Positions 26,143 to 35,489 of a stretch of DNA of 64,000 nt are shown here, in pieces; the stretch's first letter is position 1; each line of letters begins with the position of its first letter. Under the pieces are notes generated by a model. That model worked only from the letters and a program-made list of their open reading frames with translations, was not told where the DNA came from and ran no database searches. The translations under genes were made by a program, and so were the position numbers. Source of the stretch: Tenacibaculum dicentrarchi (lineage in GTDB: Bacteria > Bacteroidota > Bacteroidia > Flavobacteriales > Flavobacteriaceae); contig NZ_OZ038524.1 in the NCBI RefSeq assembly GCF_964036635.1, forward strand, positions 2,299,001-2,363,000. Direction: 5' to 3'.

Positions 26143-27675
26143 ATGAATAAAGCTTTAAACTTCTTACTTATTTTTTTAATCTATCAAAATGTAGTTTTTT
26201 CTCAAGAAACAATGCTTTGGAGAGATGTTGATATTCAAAAATTTGGAAAAGAAACTATTTATAAAAATTTAAAAGGCGAAAAATTAACAGGATTATTTAA
26301 AATAGCAGACTATAATGGTGCTTACTCTAAAATTACATTTTCGGATGGTTTAATTTCAAAAACAAAATTTAATTATGATTCTGACGGTATTTTATATTCG
26401 AAAATAAACTATAAAAACGGACTTAAAAATGGTGAATTTACAGTTTATTATACTGATGAATCAATCAAAAGAAAGGGTTTTTATATTGCTGGAAAAAAAA
26501 ATGAAAAATGGAGTACCTACAATAAAGAAGGTGATGAAATTGCAGTAGAAAATTATAAAAATGGTATTAAAGATGGACTGTTTTGGGAACATTCTAAATC
26601 TAGATTACATCAAGATAAAATTATTGTAACTCAAAAAGAATATAAAGATGGACTTCCTAAAGGAACTTGGTTTTCTAAAGATAATGACAATCTTATTTGG
26701 AAGAAAAAATATACAACACCAAAAACATATACACTAAAAAATTACCATAAAAATGGTGCTATTAAAAGTCGTAAAGAATATAAAAATGGTAACTATTTTG
26801 GTTCTTGGTTTCAAAAAGGTGAAGAAGGTAATTTAAAATGGGAAAAAAAATATTACTCAAATAACGATTATACCGAAAAAAGATACCACGAGAACAACAC
26901 TTTAAAATATCAAAAAAACTATAAAAATGGACGTATTAATGGCGACTATATTCGATATAATAAAGAAGGTGAAAAAACAATCGTAGAATTTTATAAAGAC
27001 AATAAAAAGCACGGTAAATGGTTTCGAAAATATAGTGATGGAAATATTGTATTAGAAGAGTATAATGCAGGTAAACCTAGCGGAAAATGGTATAAAAAAG
27101 ATAAAAATGGAAGTGTATTTTTTGAAAAATCATATGTAAATTCAGAAAAATATAATTATAAAAAATACTATATAAACGAAAACATTAAAGAATCTGGAAC
27201 GTATAATAAAGGTAAATTAGATGGGAATTACCTTAAATATAATTTAAATAAAGTCCTTTTAGTAAAGCAATTTTATGAAAATGGAGAACTGATTAATTCA
27301 GAATTATATTTTGAAAATGGCAATAAAAAAGAAATTATCAAACAAATTGGAAAAACAAACAATGCCACTGTTGAAGTATATAGTAAAGATGGTTTTTTAA
27401 TTAAAAAAGGGCGTTATTTGAAAAGATATAAAAATGGTTTATGGCAATTTTTCGAACCTAAAAAAGGACGTTTAATAGAAGAGATAACATATGCAAACAA
27501 CTCTAAACACGGAGTTTATAAAAAATATAACGCTGCTAATATCATTTCAATAGAAGGTAATTACAGTAATAATAACAAAGATGGTGTTTGGAAACACTAC
27601 CATTTGGATGGCAGTATTAATAAAGAAATTGAGTATAAATTGGGTAAAAAAATAGCAACTAAAACTTTTAATTAA
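26143..27675 (+). CDS. Exported YwqK/MORN-like repeat protein
   Basis: A signal peptide (residues 1-20, 'FLLIFLIYQNVVFSQ') precedes about 490 residues made almost wholly of MORN-like repeats of the form 'YKNGxxxGxWxxY', each 20-35 residues (for example 'NYKNGIKDGLFWEH', 'EYKNGNYFGSWFQ', 'NYKNGRINGDYIRY'). YwqK-type repeats are annotated as antitoxins in some databases, but there is no toxin gene beside it and the protein is exported, so an antitoxin role is not supported. It is Lys, Asn and Tyr-rich. Its function is unknown; surface or periplasmic binding is possible. ATG 26143, single gene. Confidence 0.8.
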   Translation: MNKALNFLLIFLIYQNVVFSQETMLWRDVDIQKFGKETIYKNLKGEKLTGLFKIADYNGAYSKITFSDGLISKTKFNYDSDGILYSKINYKNGLKNGEFTVYYTDESIKRKGFYIAGKKNEKWSTYNKEGDEIAVENYKNGIKDGLFWEHSKSRLHQDKIIVTQKEYKDGLPKGTWFSKDNDNLIWKKKYTTPKTYTLKNYHKNGAIKSRKEYKNGNYFGSWFQKGEEGNLKWEKKYYSNNDYTEKRYHENNTLKYQKNYKNGRINGDYIRYNKEGEKTIVEFYKDNKKHGKWFRKYSDGNIVLEEYNAGKPSGKWYKKDKNGSVFFEKSYVNSEKYNYKKYYINENIKESGTYNKGKLDGNYLKYNLNKVLLVKQFYENGELINSELYFENGNKKEIIKQIGKTNNATVEVYSKDGFLIKKGRYLKRYKNGLWQFFEPKKGRLIEEITYANNSKHGVYKKYNAANIISIEGNYSNNNKDGVWKHYHLDGSINKEIEYKLGKKIATKTFN

Positions 27676-27681
27676 CATAAA

Positions 27682-27720
27682 AAAACGTCTTATTATTTAT
27701 TCTAAATAATAAGACGTTTT
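27682..27720. terminator. Bidirectional terminator between the YwqK-like gene and rlmN
   Basis: An inverted repeat of about 18 bp centred near 27701 (AAAACGTCTTATTATTTA and its complement ending at 27720), with A and T flanks for both directions. Confidence 0.9.
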
Positions 27721-27753
27721 CATCAAATTTTAAACTAAAAACTACAGTATTTA

Positions 27754-28794
27754 TTATTCTTTATTTGCTAATTGACCACAAGCGGCATCAATATCTTTTC
27801 CTCGTGAACGACGAACGTTTACGTTAATATCGTGCATTTCTAAATTTGAAATATAATTATTAATTACCTCTGGGCTTGCTTGCTTAAAATTCGGATCACC
27901 AATAGGATTATATTCAATTAAATTCACCTTACAAGGTACATGTTTGCAAAACTGAATTAATGCCTTAATATCTTCTTTTTTATCATTAACACCTCCCCAA
28001 ACTACGTATTCATAAGTAATTACTCGTTCAGTTTTTTCATACCAATACTCCAAAGCCTCTTTTAAATCTTTTAAAGGAAAGGTAGCATTAAAAGGCATTA
28101 TTGAAGTACGAACCTCGTCAATTGCAGAGTGTAACGAAACAGCTAAATTAAATTTCACTTCATCATCAGCCATTTTTTTTATGATTTTTGGCACTCCTGA
28201 TGTAGAAACTGTAATACGCTTAGGAGACATTCCTAAACCCTCTGGAGATGTAATTTTTTCTATTGATTTAATTACGTTTTTATAGTTCATTAAAGGCTCT
28301 CCCATTCCCATAAAAACAACATTTGAAAGTTTTTTATTATAATACAATAAACTTTCTTTGTTGATAGCAGCCACCTGATCAAAAATTTCATCAGGGTTTA
28401 AGTTACGCATTCTTTTTAAACGTGCTGTTGCACAAAATTTACAATCTAAACTACAACCTACTTGACTAGAAACACAAGCAGTAGTTCTTGTTTTTGTTGG
28501 TATTAAAACCGATTCTACCACTAATCCGTCGTGTAAACGTACCGCATTTTTTACCGTACCGTCTTTACTACGTTGCATTGTATCAACCTGAATATGATTA
28601 ATTACAAAATTTTCATCTAACATTTGACGTGTACCTTTTGATAAACTAGTCATATCATCAAATGAATGTGCCGATTTACTCCACAACCATTCATATACTT
28701 GATTCCCTCTAAATGATTTATCTCCATTGCTTACAAAAAAATCACGAAGTTCTTCTTTTGATAATGCGCGTATATCTTTCTTCTTTACTTCCAT
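27754..28794 (-). CDS. rlmN: 23S rRNA (adenine2503-C2)/tRNA methyltransferase RlmN
   Basis: A radical-SAM methyltransferase that methylates C2 of A2503 in 23S rRNA. The cluster motif CX3CX2C is at 114, 118 and 121 ('VGCSLDCKFC'); the methyl-carrying/resolving cysteine near the C-terminus is Cys339 in 'DAACGQLA'. 'GMGEPLMNY' is the glycine-rich SAM motif. The start is ATG 28794 (346 residues). The frame stays open to a GTG at 28821, but that stretch is occupied by the queA terminator hairpin, which rules it out as coding. Confidence 0.96.
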   Translation of the reverse strand: MEVKKKDIRALSKEELRDFFVSNGDKSFRGNQVYEWLWSKSAHSFDDMTSLSKGTRQMLDENFVINHIQVDTMQRSKDGTVKNAVRLHDGLVVESVLIPTKTRTTACVSSQVGCSLDCKFCATARLKRMRNLNPDEIFDQVAAINKESLLYYNKKLSNVVFMGMGEPLMNYKNVIKSIEKITSPEGLGMSPKRITVSTSGVPKIIKKMADDEVKFNLAVSLHSAIDEVRTSIMPFNATFPLKDLKEALEYWYEKTERVITYEYVVWGGVNDKKEDIKALIQFCKHVPCKVNLIEYNPIGDPNFKQASPEVINNYISNLEMHDINVNVRRSRGKDIDAACGQLANKE

Positions 28795-28811
28795 CGGGTA
28801 CAAAAATACAT

Positions 28812-28842
28812 AAAACCTCACAAGTATCCTTGTGAGGTTTTA
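28812..28842 (-). terminator. Terminator of queA
   Basis: AAAACCTCACAAG and CTTGTGAGGTTTT pair around TATC; flanked by T/A. It sits between queA's stop and rlmN's ATG. Confidence 0.9.
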
Positions 28843-28864
28843 TATTAATAAAATTTATGTGTTA

Positions 28865-29914
28865 TTATAAAATTAACATCGCATCTCCATACGAGTGAAA
28901 TTTATATTTTTCTTTAATTGCTTCTTCATACGCTTCCATCATAAAATCATGACCAGCAAAAGCTGAAACTGTCATCATTAAAGTAGATTTTGGTGAATGA
29001 AAATTAGTAACCATACAGTTTGCTACGCTAAAATCAAAAGGAGGAAAAATAAATTTATTAGTCCAACCATCAAATTCTTTTAACTTTTGCTTAGAAGTAA
29101 TTGCCGATTCTACAGTTCGCATTACCGTAGTACCAACAGCACAAACTCTTTTTTTGTTAGCAATGGCATTGTTTACCATTTCTGCAGTTTCTTTAGTTAC
29201 CTTAATTTTTTCAGAATCCATTTTATGTTTCGATAAGTCTTCTACCTCAACAGGATTAAAAGTACCTAAACCTACATGTAGAGTAGTTTCTGCAAAATCA
29301 ACACCTTTAATTTCTAAACGCTTCATTAAGTGCTTCGAAAAGTGTAAACCTGCTGCTGGAGCTGCTACCGCACCTTCATGCTTTGCGTAAATTGTTTGGT
29401 AACGGTCTTCATCAGAAATTTCAACATCACGTTTAATATATTTAGGCAAAGGAGTTTCTCCTAACTTTACTAACTTTTCTCTAAACTCTTCGTAAGGACC
29501 ATCATATAAGAAACGTAATGTTCTACCACGTGATGTTGTGTTATCAATAACCTCAGCTACTAAGCTTTCATCCTCACCGAAAAACAACTTGTTTCCGATA
29601 CGGATTTTTCTTGCTGGATCTACCAATACATCCCACAAACGATTTTCAGCATTTAGCTCACGTAATAAAAATACTTCAATACGAGCGCCAGTTTTTTCTT
29701 TATTCCCGTACATACGAGCAGGAAAAACTTTGGTATTGTTTAACATTAATACATCGCCTTCATCAAAATAATTGATTAAATCTTTAAATAGCTTATGTTC
29801 AATCTTCTGAGTATCTCTATGTAACACCATTAAACGTGCTTCATCTCTATGCTCTGAAGGATATTCAGCTAATAATTCTTCTGGTAATTCAAAACTAAAA
29901 TTTGATAATTTCAT
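28865..29914 (-). CDS. queA: S-adenosylmethionine:tRNA ribosyltransferase-isomerase
   Basis: Transfers and rearranges the ribosyl part of SAM onto 7-aminomethyl-7-deazaguanine in tRNA, giving epoxyqueuosine. The 349-residue protein shows the family blocks '[17 protein letters not shown]', '[15 protein letters not shown]', '[11 protein letters not shown]', '[11 protein letters not shown]' and '[16 protein letters not shown]'. ATG 29914. It is followed by rlmN after a terminator, and aroA lies upstream 66 nt away. No other queuosine gene is in the window. Confidence 0.96.
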   Translation of the reverse strand: MKLSNFSFELPEELLAEYPSEHRDEARLMVLHRDTQKIEHKLFKDLINYFDEGDVLMLNNTKVFPARMYGNKEKTGARIEVFLLRELNAENRLWDVLVDPARKIRIGNKLFFGEDESLVAEVIDNTTSRGRTLRFLYDGPYEEFREKLVKLGETPLPKYIKRDVEISDEDRYQTIYAKHEGAVAAPAAGLHFSKHLMKRLEIKGVDFAETTLHVGLGTFNPVEVEDLSKHKMDSEKIKVTKETAEMVNNAIANKKRVCAVGTTVMRTVESAITSKQKLKEFDGWTNKFIFPPFDFSVANCMVTNFHSPKSTLMMTVSAFAGHDFMMEAYEEAIKEKYKFHSYGDAMLIL

Positions 29915-29980
29915 TTATATTTTTTTCTTACGTTGGCAAATATACAATTTCGAGATAGGCCTTGTCAAGTGATTTGCCTT

Positions 29981-31222
29981 TTATTTTACTTTAATCGTTT
30001 CTAAACCTACTTGTTGCATGTCTTCCCAAAAATTAAGATACGATTTACTTACCACCTGAGCATCGGCAATAATAATGGTTGTTTTTAATGCTAAAGGAGC
30101 AAAAGACATTGCCATTCGGTGGTCGTTATAGGTCGCAATTGTAATATTTCTATTAATACTATTTGCTACCTTTAAATGTAAACTTTGGCTGGTAACGCTA
30201 ATATTTGCACCAAGTTTTGTCAGCTCTTTTTTTAATGCTTCTAACCTATCGGTTTCTTTAATTTTTAAAGTGTGAAGCCCTGTTAAATCACAAGCAATTC
30301 CTAAACCAAAGCAAGTTACAACAATGGTTTGAGCAATATCGGGTGCATTTTTTAAATCTTCGGATAAAATAGCAGTACTATGCTTTTCTTCTTTAGATAA
30401 AACAATCGTATTCTCTTTAAAAGTAGTTGTTACACCAAAATGTTTATAAATAGTAGCCAAACAATTATCTCCTTGTAAGCTATCTTTTTTATAAGCTGTT
30501 AATTCTACTGTAGCACCTACTTTACTCAACGCTATTAACGAATAAAAATAAGAAGCAGAACTCCAGTCAGATTCAACAACTATATTTTGAGGTACAACAT
30601 TTTCTAAAGCTTCTATTTTTATAGTATTTTTAATAAAAGTAGCCGAAACACCTATTTGATGCAATAAAGATAACGTCATTTCAATATATGGAACAGAAGT
30701 AACAATACCTTTTAAATCAATTGCTAACCCATTTTTTAAACTAGGTGCAATTAACATTAACGCCGAAATATACTGACTACTTACATTTCCATCAATAGTA
30801 ACAGTATTTTTTACAATATTTTTACCTGTAATTTTGATGGGCGGATAACCTTCTTTTTCTAAGTATTCAATACTAACATCTAAATCACGAAGCGCATTTA
30901 CTAAAATTTCAATAGGACGATTGTGCATACGTTCAGACCCTTGTAAAATTTTTGTAACACCTTCTTGGGTTGCAAAAAAAGCCGTTAAAAAACGCATTGC
31001 CGTACCTGCATGACCAATATCTGCTATTTCATTTTTTTTATTTTCTTCCGATAATGCTTCCTGTAAATGATGCGTATCATCAGAATCTGATAAATTTTGA
31101 ATAGTTATCTCTGGAAATAATTGTTGTAAGATTAACAATCGATTCGATTCACTTTTTGACCCAGAAATAACAACCTCCGAACTAATTGTTTGATCTCTAC
31201 GACTCGCTAGTTGTAAGTTCAT
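29981..31222 (-). CDS. aroA: 3-phosphoshikimate 1-carboxyvinyltransferase (EPSP synthase)
   Basis: Condenses shikimate-3-phosphate with PEP in aromatic amino-acid synthesis. Visible family elements: 'SGSKSESNRLLIL' near 20-32 (substrate Lys/Ser/Arg), 'GHAGTAMRFLTAFFA' near 74-88 (the family's NAGTAMRPL box with His and Phe variants), 'SSQYISALMLIAPSL', 'ESDWSSASYFYSLIAL' and 'KETDRLEALKKEL'. 413 residues is slightly short, as is usual in Bacteroidetes. The small membrane protein gene lies 30 nt upstream on the same strand, and MazG-like is 10 nt before that, so the three may be co-transcribed. Confidence 0.95.
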   Translation of the reverse strand: MNLQLASRRDQTISSEVVISGSKSESNRLLILQQLFPEITIQNLSDSDDTHHLQEALSEENKKNEIADIGHAGTAMRFLTAFFATQEGVTKILQGSERMHNRPIEILVNALRDLDVSIEYLEKEGYPPIKITGKNIVKNTVTIDGNVSSQYISALMLIAPSLKNGLAIDLKGIVTSVPYIEMTLSLLHQIGVSATFIKNTIKIEALENVVPQNIVVESDWSSASYFYSLIALSKVGATVELTAYKKDSLQGDNCLATIYKHFGVTTTFKENTIVLSKEEKHSTAILSEDLKNAPDIAQTIVVTCFGLGIACDLTGLHTLKIKETDRLEALKKELTKLGANISVTSQSLHLKVANSINRNITIATYNDHRMAMSFAPLALKTTIIIADAQVVSKSYLNFWEDMQQVGLETIKVK

Positions 31223-31252
31223 TCTTTATATTCTTTTTTTTTAAAATACTAT

Positions 31253-31501
31253 TTATTTTGTTTTTTTATTCACTACATAAATAGCATATAAAACACTAAC
31301 AGTTAACTTGGTTAACCAAAAACGTTGCCATTTTCCTTCTGAAAAATTGATATTATTTACTGTTTCAAAATCTCCAGAAAATAACGCACTTCCACTATTT
31401 ACCAATAACGAAAAGATAGTTACAAAAATTAAAAATGGCACACTAATTTTTAGCACGTTAATCCAAAAACTTCCTTGCTGTATATTTTTACTAAAACTCA
31501 T
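31253..31501 (-). CDS. Small two-helix membrane protein of unknown function
   Basis: 82 residues with two hydrophobic segments (about 15-37, 'VLKISVPFLIFVTIFSLLV', and 59-75, 'FWLTKLTVSVLYAIYVV') joined by a loop with several Asn and Phe, ending in Lys-Lys-Thr-Lys. It is not a family I recognise by name. It is wedged between the MazG-like gene (10 nt) and aroA (30 nt) on one strand; the tight spacing and good codon use support a real gene. Confidence 0.75.
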   Translation of the reverse strand: MSFSKNIQQGSFWINVLKISVPFLIFVTIFSLLVNSGSALFSGDFETVNNINFSEGKWQRFWLTKLTVSVLYAIYVVNKKTK

Positions 31502-31511
31502 TTATATTACC

Positions 31512-31838
31512 TTATTTTAATTTTTCGTTATTATGATGACGGTCGTGGTCTCGCTTTGTTTTGATGTCTAATTTTTTATCAAAAGCATCCTGTAAATTAA
31601 TCCCTGTTTGATTTGCCAAACACAATACCACAAACATTACATCGGCTAATTCTTCGCCTAAATCTTTATTTTTATCGCTTTCTTTTTCGCTTTGTTCACC
31701 ATAACGACGGGCAATAATTCGAGCCACCTCTCCTACTTCTTCGGTTAATTGCGCCATGTTTGTTAGCTCGTTAAAATAACGAACTCCATGATTTTTAATC
31801 CAATTATCTACTTCCTTTTGGGCGTTTTGTATATCCAT
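31512..31838 (-). CDS. MazG-like nucleotide pyrophosphohydrolase
   Basis: A short single-domain all-alpha NTP pyrophosphatase (108 residues). The Mg-binding signature is 'EEVGEVAR' near 29-36 together with 'GEELADVMFVVLCLA' near 62-76 (ExxE...ExxD pattern). Such proteins remove non-canonical or excess nucleotides. The N-terminal 'NAQKEVDNWIKNHGVRYFNELT' is typical of the flavobacterial form. It is first in a probable unit with the small membrane protein and aroA. ATG 31838; upstream is R1 copy 3. A second, unrelated MazG-like protein is encoded at 52 kb. Confidence 0.9.
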   Translation of the reverse strand: MDIQNAQKEVDNWIKNHGVRYFNELTNMAQLTEEVGEVARIIARRYGEQSEKESDKNKDLGEELADVMFVVLCLANQTGINLQDAFDKKLDIKTKRDHDRHHNNEKLK

Positions 31839-31965
31839 TTTATGTTGATTCTTTAAAAATTCAAAGATAAATATTTCTTTTCGGCTAGGTAATTTGCAAA
31901 GGCAGGTTTTTACTATTCATATCAACTTTAAACAACCTTTAAACGTCCTAAAATTATTTTTTTTT

Positions 31966-32057
31966 GAAGCTATTTCCCGCTTTCCGCACTCGCTTTTTTT
32001 ATTTTTTTAAAAAGAAAAATAAAAAAGAGCTCAAACAATTGCTACAATCGGGGCTAG
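31966..32057 (-). repeat. Interspersed element R1, copy 3 (candidate structured RNA)
   Basis: Minus-strand copy; it begins CTAGCCCCGATTG at 32057 and ends AAATAGCTTC at 31966. Its hairpin reads T6AT5 ... A7TA7-like, different from copies 1, 2 and 5 but still self-complementary. It lies in the 303-nt gap 31839-32141 between the MFS gene and the MazG-like gene, same orientation as both; nothing else is recognisable in that gap. Confidence 0.9.
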
Positions 32058-32141
32058 AATTACCTGCTCCATTTTAACTATTGTAGCATTGCTATTTTGT
32101 TCTTCCTTACATATTCAACTAAAAAACACAGTACTTAAACA

Positions 32142-33347
32142 TTATGCTTTTTCTTTTTTCACCATACGCATCAACAGTAAAAAAATAACCAATCCAACAA
32201 CTGCGGTAATCGTTGTAATACTCCAAGTGGTATCAAAACCATAAGCATCAATTAATCGCATTCCTGAATTGTGTCCAAAAATATGTGCCAACGAAAATGC
32301 GATGCTATAATATGCCATATATTCTCCTTGATTTCCTTTTTTAGCCCTATCAATTACAAAAGCGTTCGAAAACGGAAGTGCAATCATTTCGCCAAAGGTC
32401 ATAAAAAACATTCCTACAATTAAAATACCCGACCAACTTGTTAAATTTAGCACAAAAAAACTTAATCCCATTAAAAATAAGCCTATAAATATTAAAAATT
32501 CTTTCGAATACTTACTTTCTTCTAGCCATTTAATTAGTGGCATTTCTAACGCAAAAATAATAAAACCATTCATTGCCATTAACAAACCAATTTGTAATTC
32601 CGACAAATGATGCGCTTGCTTATAATACAAGGGAATTGTTGAAAACAACTGCAAAAATACCAATGCAAAAATAAATATACCTACAAAAAACAGCCAAAAA
32701 GCAGTATCTTTAAAAATAGATATTGGATTTACGACTTTTAGTTCATCTAACGTTTTTACTTTCTTCGGATTTAAAACATTTATCAACAAAAAAGTGGCAG
32801 AAATACAGGTAATTCCATCTACCCAAAACAAACCACTGTAACTTAACGAAGTAATAATTAACCCGCCCAAAGCAGGTCCTGCGGAAAATCCTAAATTAAT
32901 TGCTAAACGAATTAAAGTTACCGAGCGGGTTTTATTTTCGGGTTTACTATAGGTACTTAACGCCACAAACATAGCGGGTCTAAAAGTATCAGCAACCAAC
33001 ATTACTAAAAAAATACCAATACAAAAGCCATAAAATGTAGTTACAAATTGTAAGGCTATAAATAGTAAACCTGTTAAAAACAAACTTGCTTTCATCACTT
33101 TATAAAAGCCTATTTTATCGGTTAATTTTCCGCCAACCCATGAACCAAGTACAGAACCTAGCCCAAAAAATGTCATAATCCAACCGACATCTTTTAAGGT
33201 AAAATTTAAACTTTTAATTAAATACAACGACAAAAATGGAATTACCATCGTGCCTGCTCTATTGATTAAGGTAATTAAAGCCAACCACCAAACCTCTCTC
33301 GAGAGTCCTTTAAAAGTATTCAGATACTTAAAATATAATTTTTTCAT
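32142..33347 (-). CDS. Major facilitator superfamily transporter (DHA1/MdtH-like)
   Basis: A 401-residue inner-membrane protein with 12 predicted hydrophobic segments. The MFS motif A is in the loop after helix 2, 'GSWVGGKLTDKIGFYKVM' (the GxxxDrxGrr/k pattern). The overall look, 'MVIPFLSLYL' in helix 1 and 'FGEMIALPFSNAF' in helix 10, suits drug:proton antiporters of the MdtH type. Substrate unknown. Stand-alone gene bounded by a terminator upstream and R1 copy 3 downstream. ATG 33347. Confidence 0.88.
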   Translation of the reverse strand: MKKLYFKYLNTFKGLSREVWWLALITLINRAGTMVIPFLSLYLIKSLNFTLKDVGWIMTFFGLGSVLGSWVGGKLTDKIGFYKVMKASLFLTGLLFIALQFVTTFYGFCIGIFLVMLVADTFRPAMFVALSTYSKPENKTRSVTLIRLAINLGFSAGPALGGLIITSLSYSGLFWVDGITCISATFLLINVLNPKKVKTLDELKVVNPISIFKDTAFWLFFVGIFIFALVFLQLFSTIPLYYKQAHHLSELQIGLLMAMNGFIIFALEMPLIKWLEESKYSKEFLIFIGLFLMGLSFFVLNLTSWSGILIVGMFFMTFGEMIALPFSNAFVIDRAKKGNQGEYMAYYSIAFSLAHIFGHNSGMRLIDAYGFDTTWSITTITAVVGLVIFLLLMRMVKKEKA

Positions 33348-33383
33348 AATCGATAGTTTTTTGTTTTGAGTTTGATGTAAAAA

Positions 33384-33414
33384 TAAAAAGTCCGACTTAA
33401 CAGTCGGACTTTTT
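33384..33414 (-). terminator. Terminator after the ruvC-hemW-cyclase unit
   Basis: AAAAAGTCCGACT and AGTCGGACTTTTT form a 13-bp stem (33385-33397 / 33402-33414) around TAAC. The stretch 33415-33607 between it and the cyclase stop is AT-rich and shows only a second weak A/T hairpin (about 33527-33566). Confidence 0.88.
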
Positions 33415-33607
33415 AGAATTGATATATTTTATATTTAAATAATCATAATACATAAACAGCCCGAGTTATACCGTATATTACGATTAACCAACATTGCTTA
33501 TATGTATATGTATTAAAAATTATCATATTCTTTTTTTATTACGCTGTAAATCTATAAAAAAAAGAATACTTATTTCTAATAATACTTGTTTAATTATTGT
33601 TAAAAAA

Positions 33608-34363
33608 TTATTGATTTTCAACTTTATACAAAATAGGTTTACTTGGCGTAGCATCATTTTCAAAAGGTGCTATCATTAAATTTAAAAGATAAGTACCATC
33701 TTTTATAGCATCTTTTACATAAATAAATTCTGTTATAGTAGCATCTAAACGAATATTTTCTGATGTATTCCAAAAAGCATTATGAGATACTAATTTTCCT
33801 TCATCCTTTTCTTTATCTACCGAAGGCAAATCAATTAATAAATGCTTAATATTTTTTTCTTTCAGATAAACAGCACCTTCTTCTAACAAATATGGCGGAT
33901 TCGTATTTGAATATCTAGCAATTGTTTTTTTATCAGAATTTGGCAAGGTTCTAATAATAACTGCTTCTCTCTTCTTATCTTCTAAAACATTTTCTAGTCG
34001 TTCTTTTGTTATTACTAAATCACCGTTTTCTAATTTCTTCGGATAAATACTTATCACTTCAGCCAAAAAGAAAAATTTATTTAAATTCTTATTGATAGAA
34101 TGCACTTTTTTAGTGATATGCCCCACACATTCGGTGTGTGTTATGTGCGAATGCGGGTTAAAATTGATAGTATTAAAATTCACAAATGCCCCTTTTTCAA
34201 CACTTCCAATCCAATCATCTAATTTAACAGGAGTTATTTTTGGGTCATCAATATACCAAGCATTTACATTTTCTTTTGATGTATCAATTGCTATTGAAAT
34301 ATCTAAAGGTTTTGCTAAATCTATTTTATATTTTTCTGAATTATGATATATTTCTGCAATCAT
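33608..34363 (-). CDS. Cyclase family protein (kynurenine formamidase-like metal hydrolase)
   Basis: A 251-residue member of the cyclase/KynB fold. The metal-binding signature of the family (HxGxHxDxPxH) appears as 'NPHSHITHTECVGHIT' near residues 70-85, keeping the histidines in the right order. Members hydrolyse N-formylkynurenine or isatin-like amides, but no tryptophan catabolism genes are nearby, so the substrate is open. It ends 4 nt before hemW's stop region begins upstream, making it the last gene of ruvC-hemW-cyclase. ATG 34363. Confidence 0.85.
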   Translation of the reverse strand: MIAEIYHNSEKYKIDLAKPLDISIAIDTSKENVNAWYIDDPKITPVKLDDWIGSVEKGAFVNFNTINFNPHSHITHTECVGHITKKVHSINKNLNKFFFLAEVISIYPKKLENGDLVITKERLENVLEDKKREAVIIRTLPNSDKKTIARYSNTNPPYLLEEGAVYLKEKNIKHLLIDLPSVDKEKDEGKLVSHNAFWNTSENIRLDATITEFIYVKDAIKDGTYLLNLMIAPFENDATPSKPILYKVENQ

Positions 34364-34367
34364 ATTT

Positions 34368-35483
34368 TTATTTTATTCTAAATAATTCTGATGCTAAACC
34401 ATCTGCTAAAAACTTTCCTTTTGGAGTTGTTTTAAGTGTATTATTTTCAATAATTAATAATCCTTCGGATATAAATTTTTCTGATGATTTTAATAAATCA
34501 TTTTTAAAAGAATCTTTAATTTCATCTAATGAAACACCCCAAATAGTTCGTAAACCTGTCATTAAATATTCATTAAATTGGTCTTCTTCGGATAATTTTT
34601 CTTGTTCATTCGGAAGATTTCCTTCTTGTAATTCTTTTATATATTTTGCGTTATTGGCAATATTCCAACTGCGATGTGTTTTACTAAACGAATGTGCCGA
34701 AGGACCAATTCCGATATATTTTTTACCCAACCAATACGAAGTATTATGTTTCGAAAAATAAGCTGGTTTTCCAAAATTTGATATTTCATAATGTACAAAT
34801 CCATTTTTAGCAGTTTGGGCGACTAAAATATCAAAATGTTCTTTGGCTTCTGTTTCATCTGGTTCGGGATATTTTCCATTTTTAACAAAACTATCTAACA
34901 CCGTTTTTGGCTCAACTGTTAAAGCATAACTCGAAATATGATTTACGCCAAAATCGAAAGCAATTTGCAAATTTTCTTTCCATCGTTGATTGCTCATATT
35001 CGGAACGCCATAAATTAAATCAATCGTAATATTATCGAAATAACGAGTTGCTATTGATAAACATTCTTTTGCTTCTTTTGAATTATGCGCCCGATTCATA
35101 CTTTTTAAATCTTCTTCAAAAAAAGATTGCACGCCAATACTCAATCGGTTAATTGGTGAATTTGCGAGTTCTAAAATTTTTTCTTCGGATAAATCATCAG
35201 GATTTGCCTCTAGTGTAATTTCAGGATTTTCGATAACTTTATAATGCTGATAAATCGCATTTAATAAACTTGTTATTTCTTCGGATGATAATAATGATGG
35301 AGTTCCGCCACCAAAATAAATAGTTTCAATTATTTCGTTTTGTAATTCTTTTTTTCGGATTTCTAATTCTGTTATTAAACACGAAATTAGTTCGTCTTTC
35401 TTTTTTAAAGAAGTCGAAAAATGAAAATCGCAATAAAAACATGCTTGTTTACAAAACGGTATATGTATGTAGATTCCTGCCAA
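34368..35483 (-). CDS. hemW: Heme chaperone HemW (radical SAM, coproporphyrinogen oxidase-like)
   Basis: HemW binds heme and delivers it to respiratory proteins; it is not a true HemN. The motif 'HIPFCKQACFYCDF' holds Cys11, Cys15 and Cys18 (CX3CX2C) and lacks the extra cysteine seen in HemN (…CxxC followed by Phe/Asp). 'GGGTPSLL' is the SAM glycine motif. 371 residues. The start is TTG at 35483: the conserved N-terminus begins there and an in-frame TAA lies two codons upstream, so no ATG is available. Six nt separate it from the ruvC stop. Confidence 0.93.
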   Translation of the reverse strand: MAGIYIHIPFCKQACFYCDFHFSTSLKKKDELISCLITELEIRKKELQNEIIETIYFGGGTPSLLSSEEITSLLNAIYQHYKVIENPEITLEANPDDLSEEKILELANSPINRLSIGVQSFFEEDLKSMNRAHNSKEAKECLSIATRYFDNITIDLIYGVPNMSNQRWKENLQIAFDFGVNHISSYALTVEPKTVLDSFVKNGKYPEPDETEAKEHFDILVAQTAKNGFVHYEISNFGKPAYFSKHNTSYWLGKKYIGIGPSAHSFSKTHRSWNIANNAKYIKELQEGNLPNEQEKLSEEDQFNEYLMTGLRTIWGVSLDEIKDSFKNDLLKSSEKFISEGLLIIENNTLKTTPKGKFLADGLASELFRIK

Positions 35484-35489
35484 ATTAGT

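Noticed and set aside
28795..28821. GTG-initiated extension of RlmN
   Set aside because: It falls in the queA terminator hairpin; RlmN homology begins at ATG 28794.
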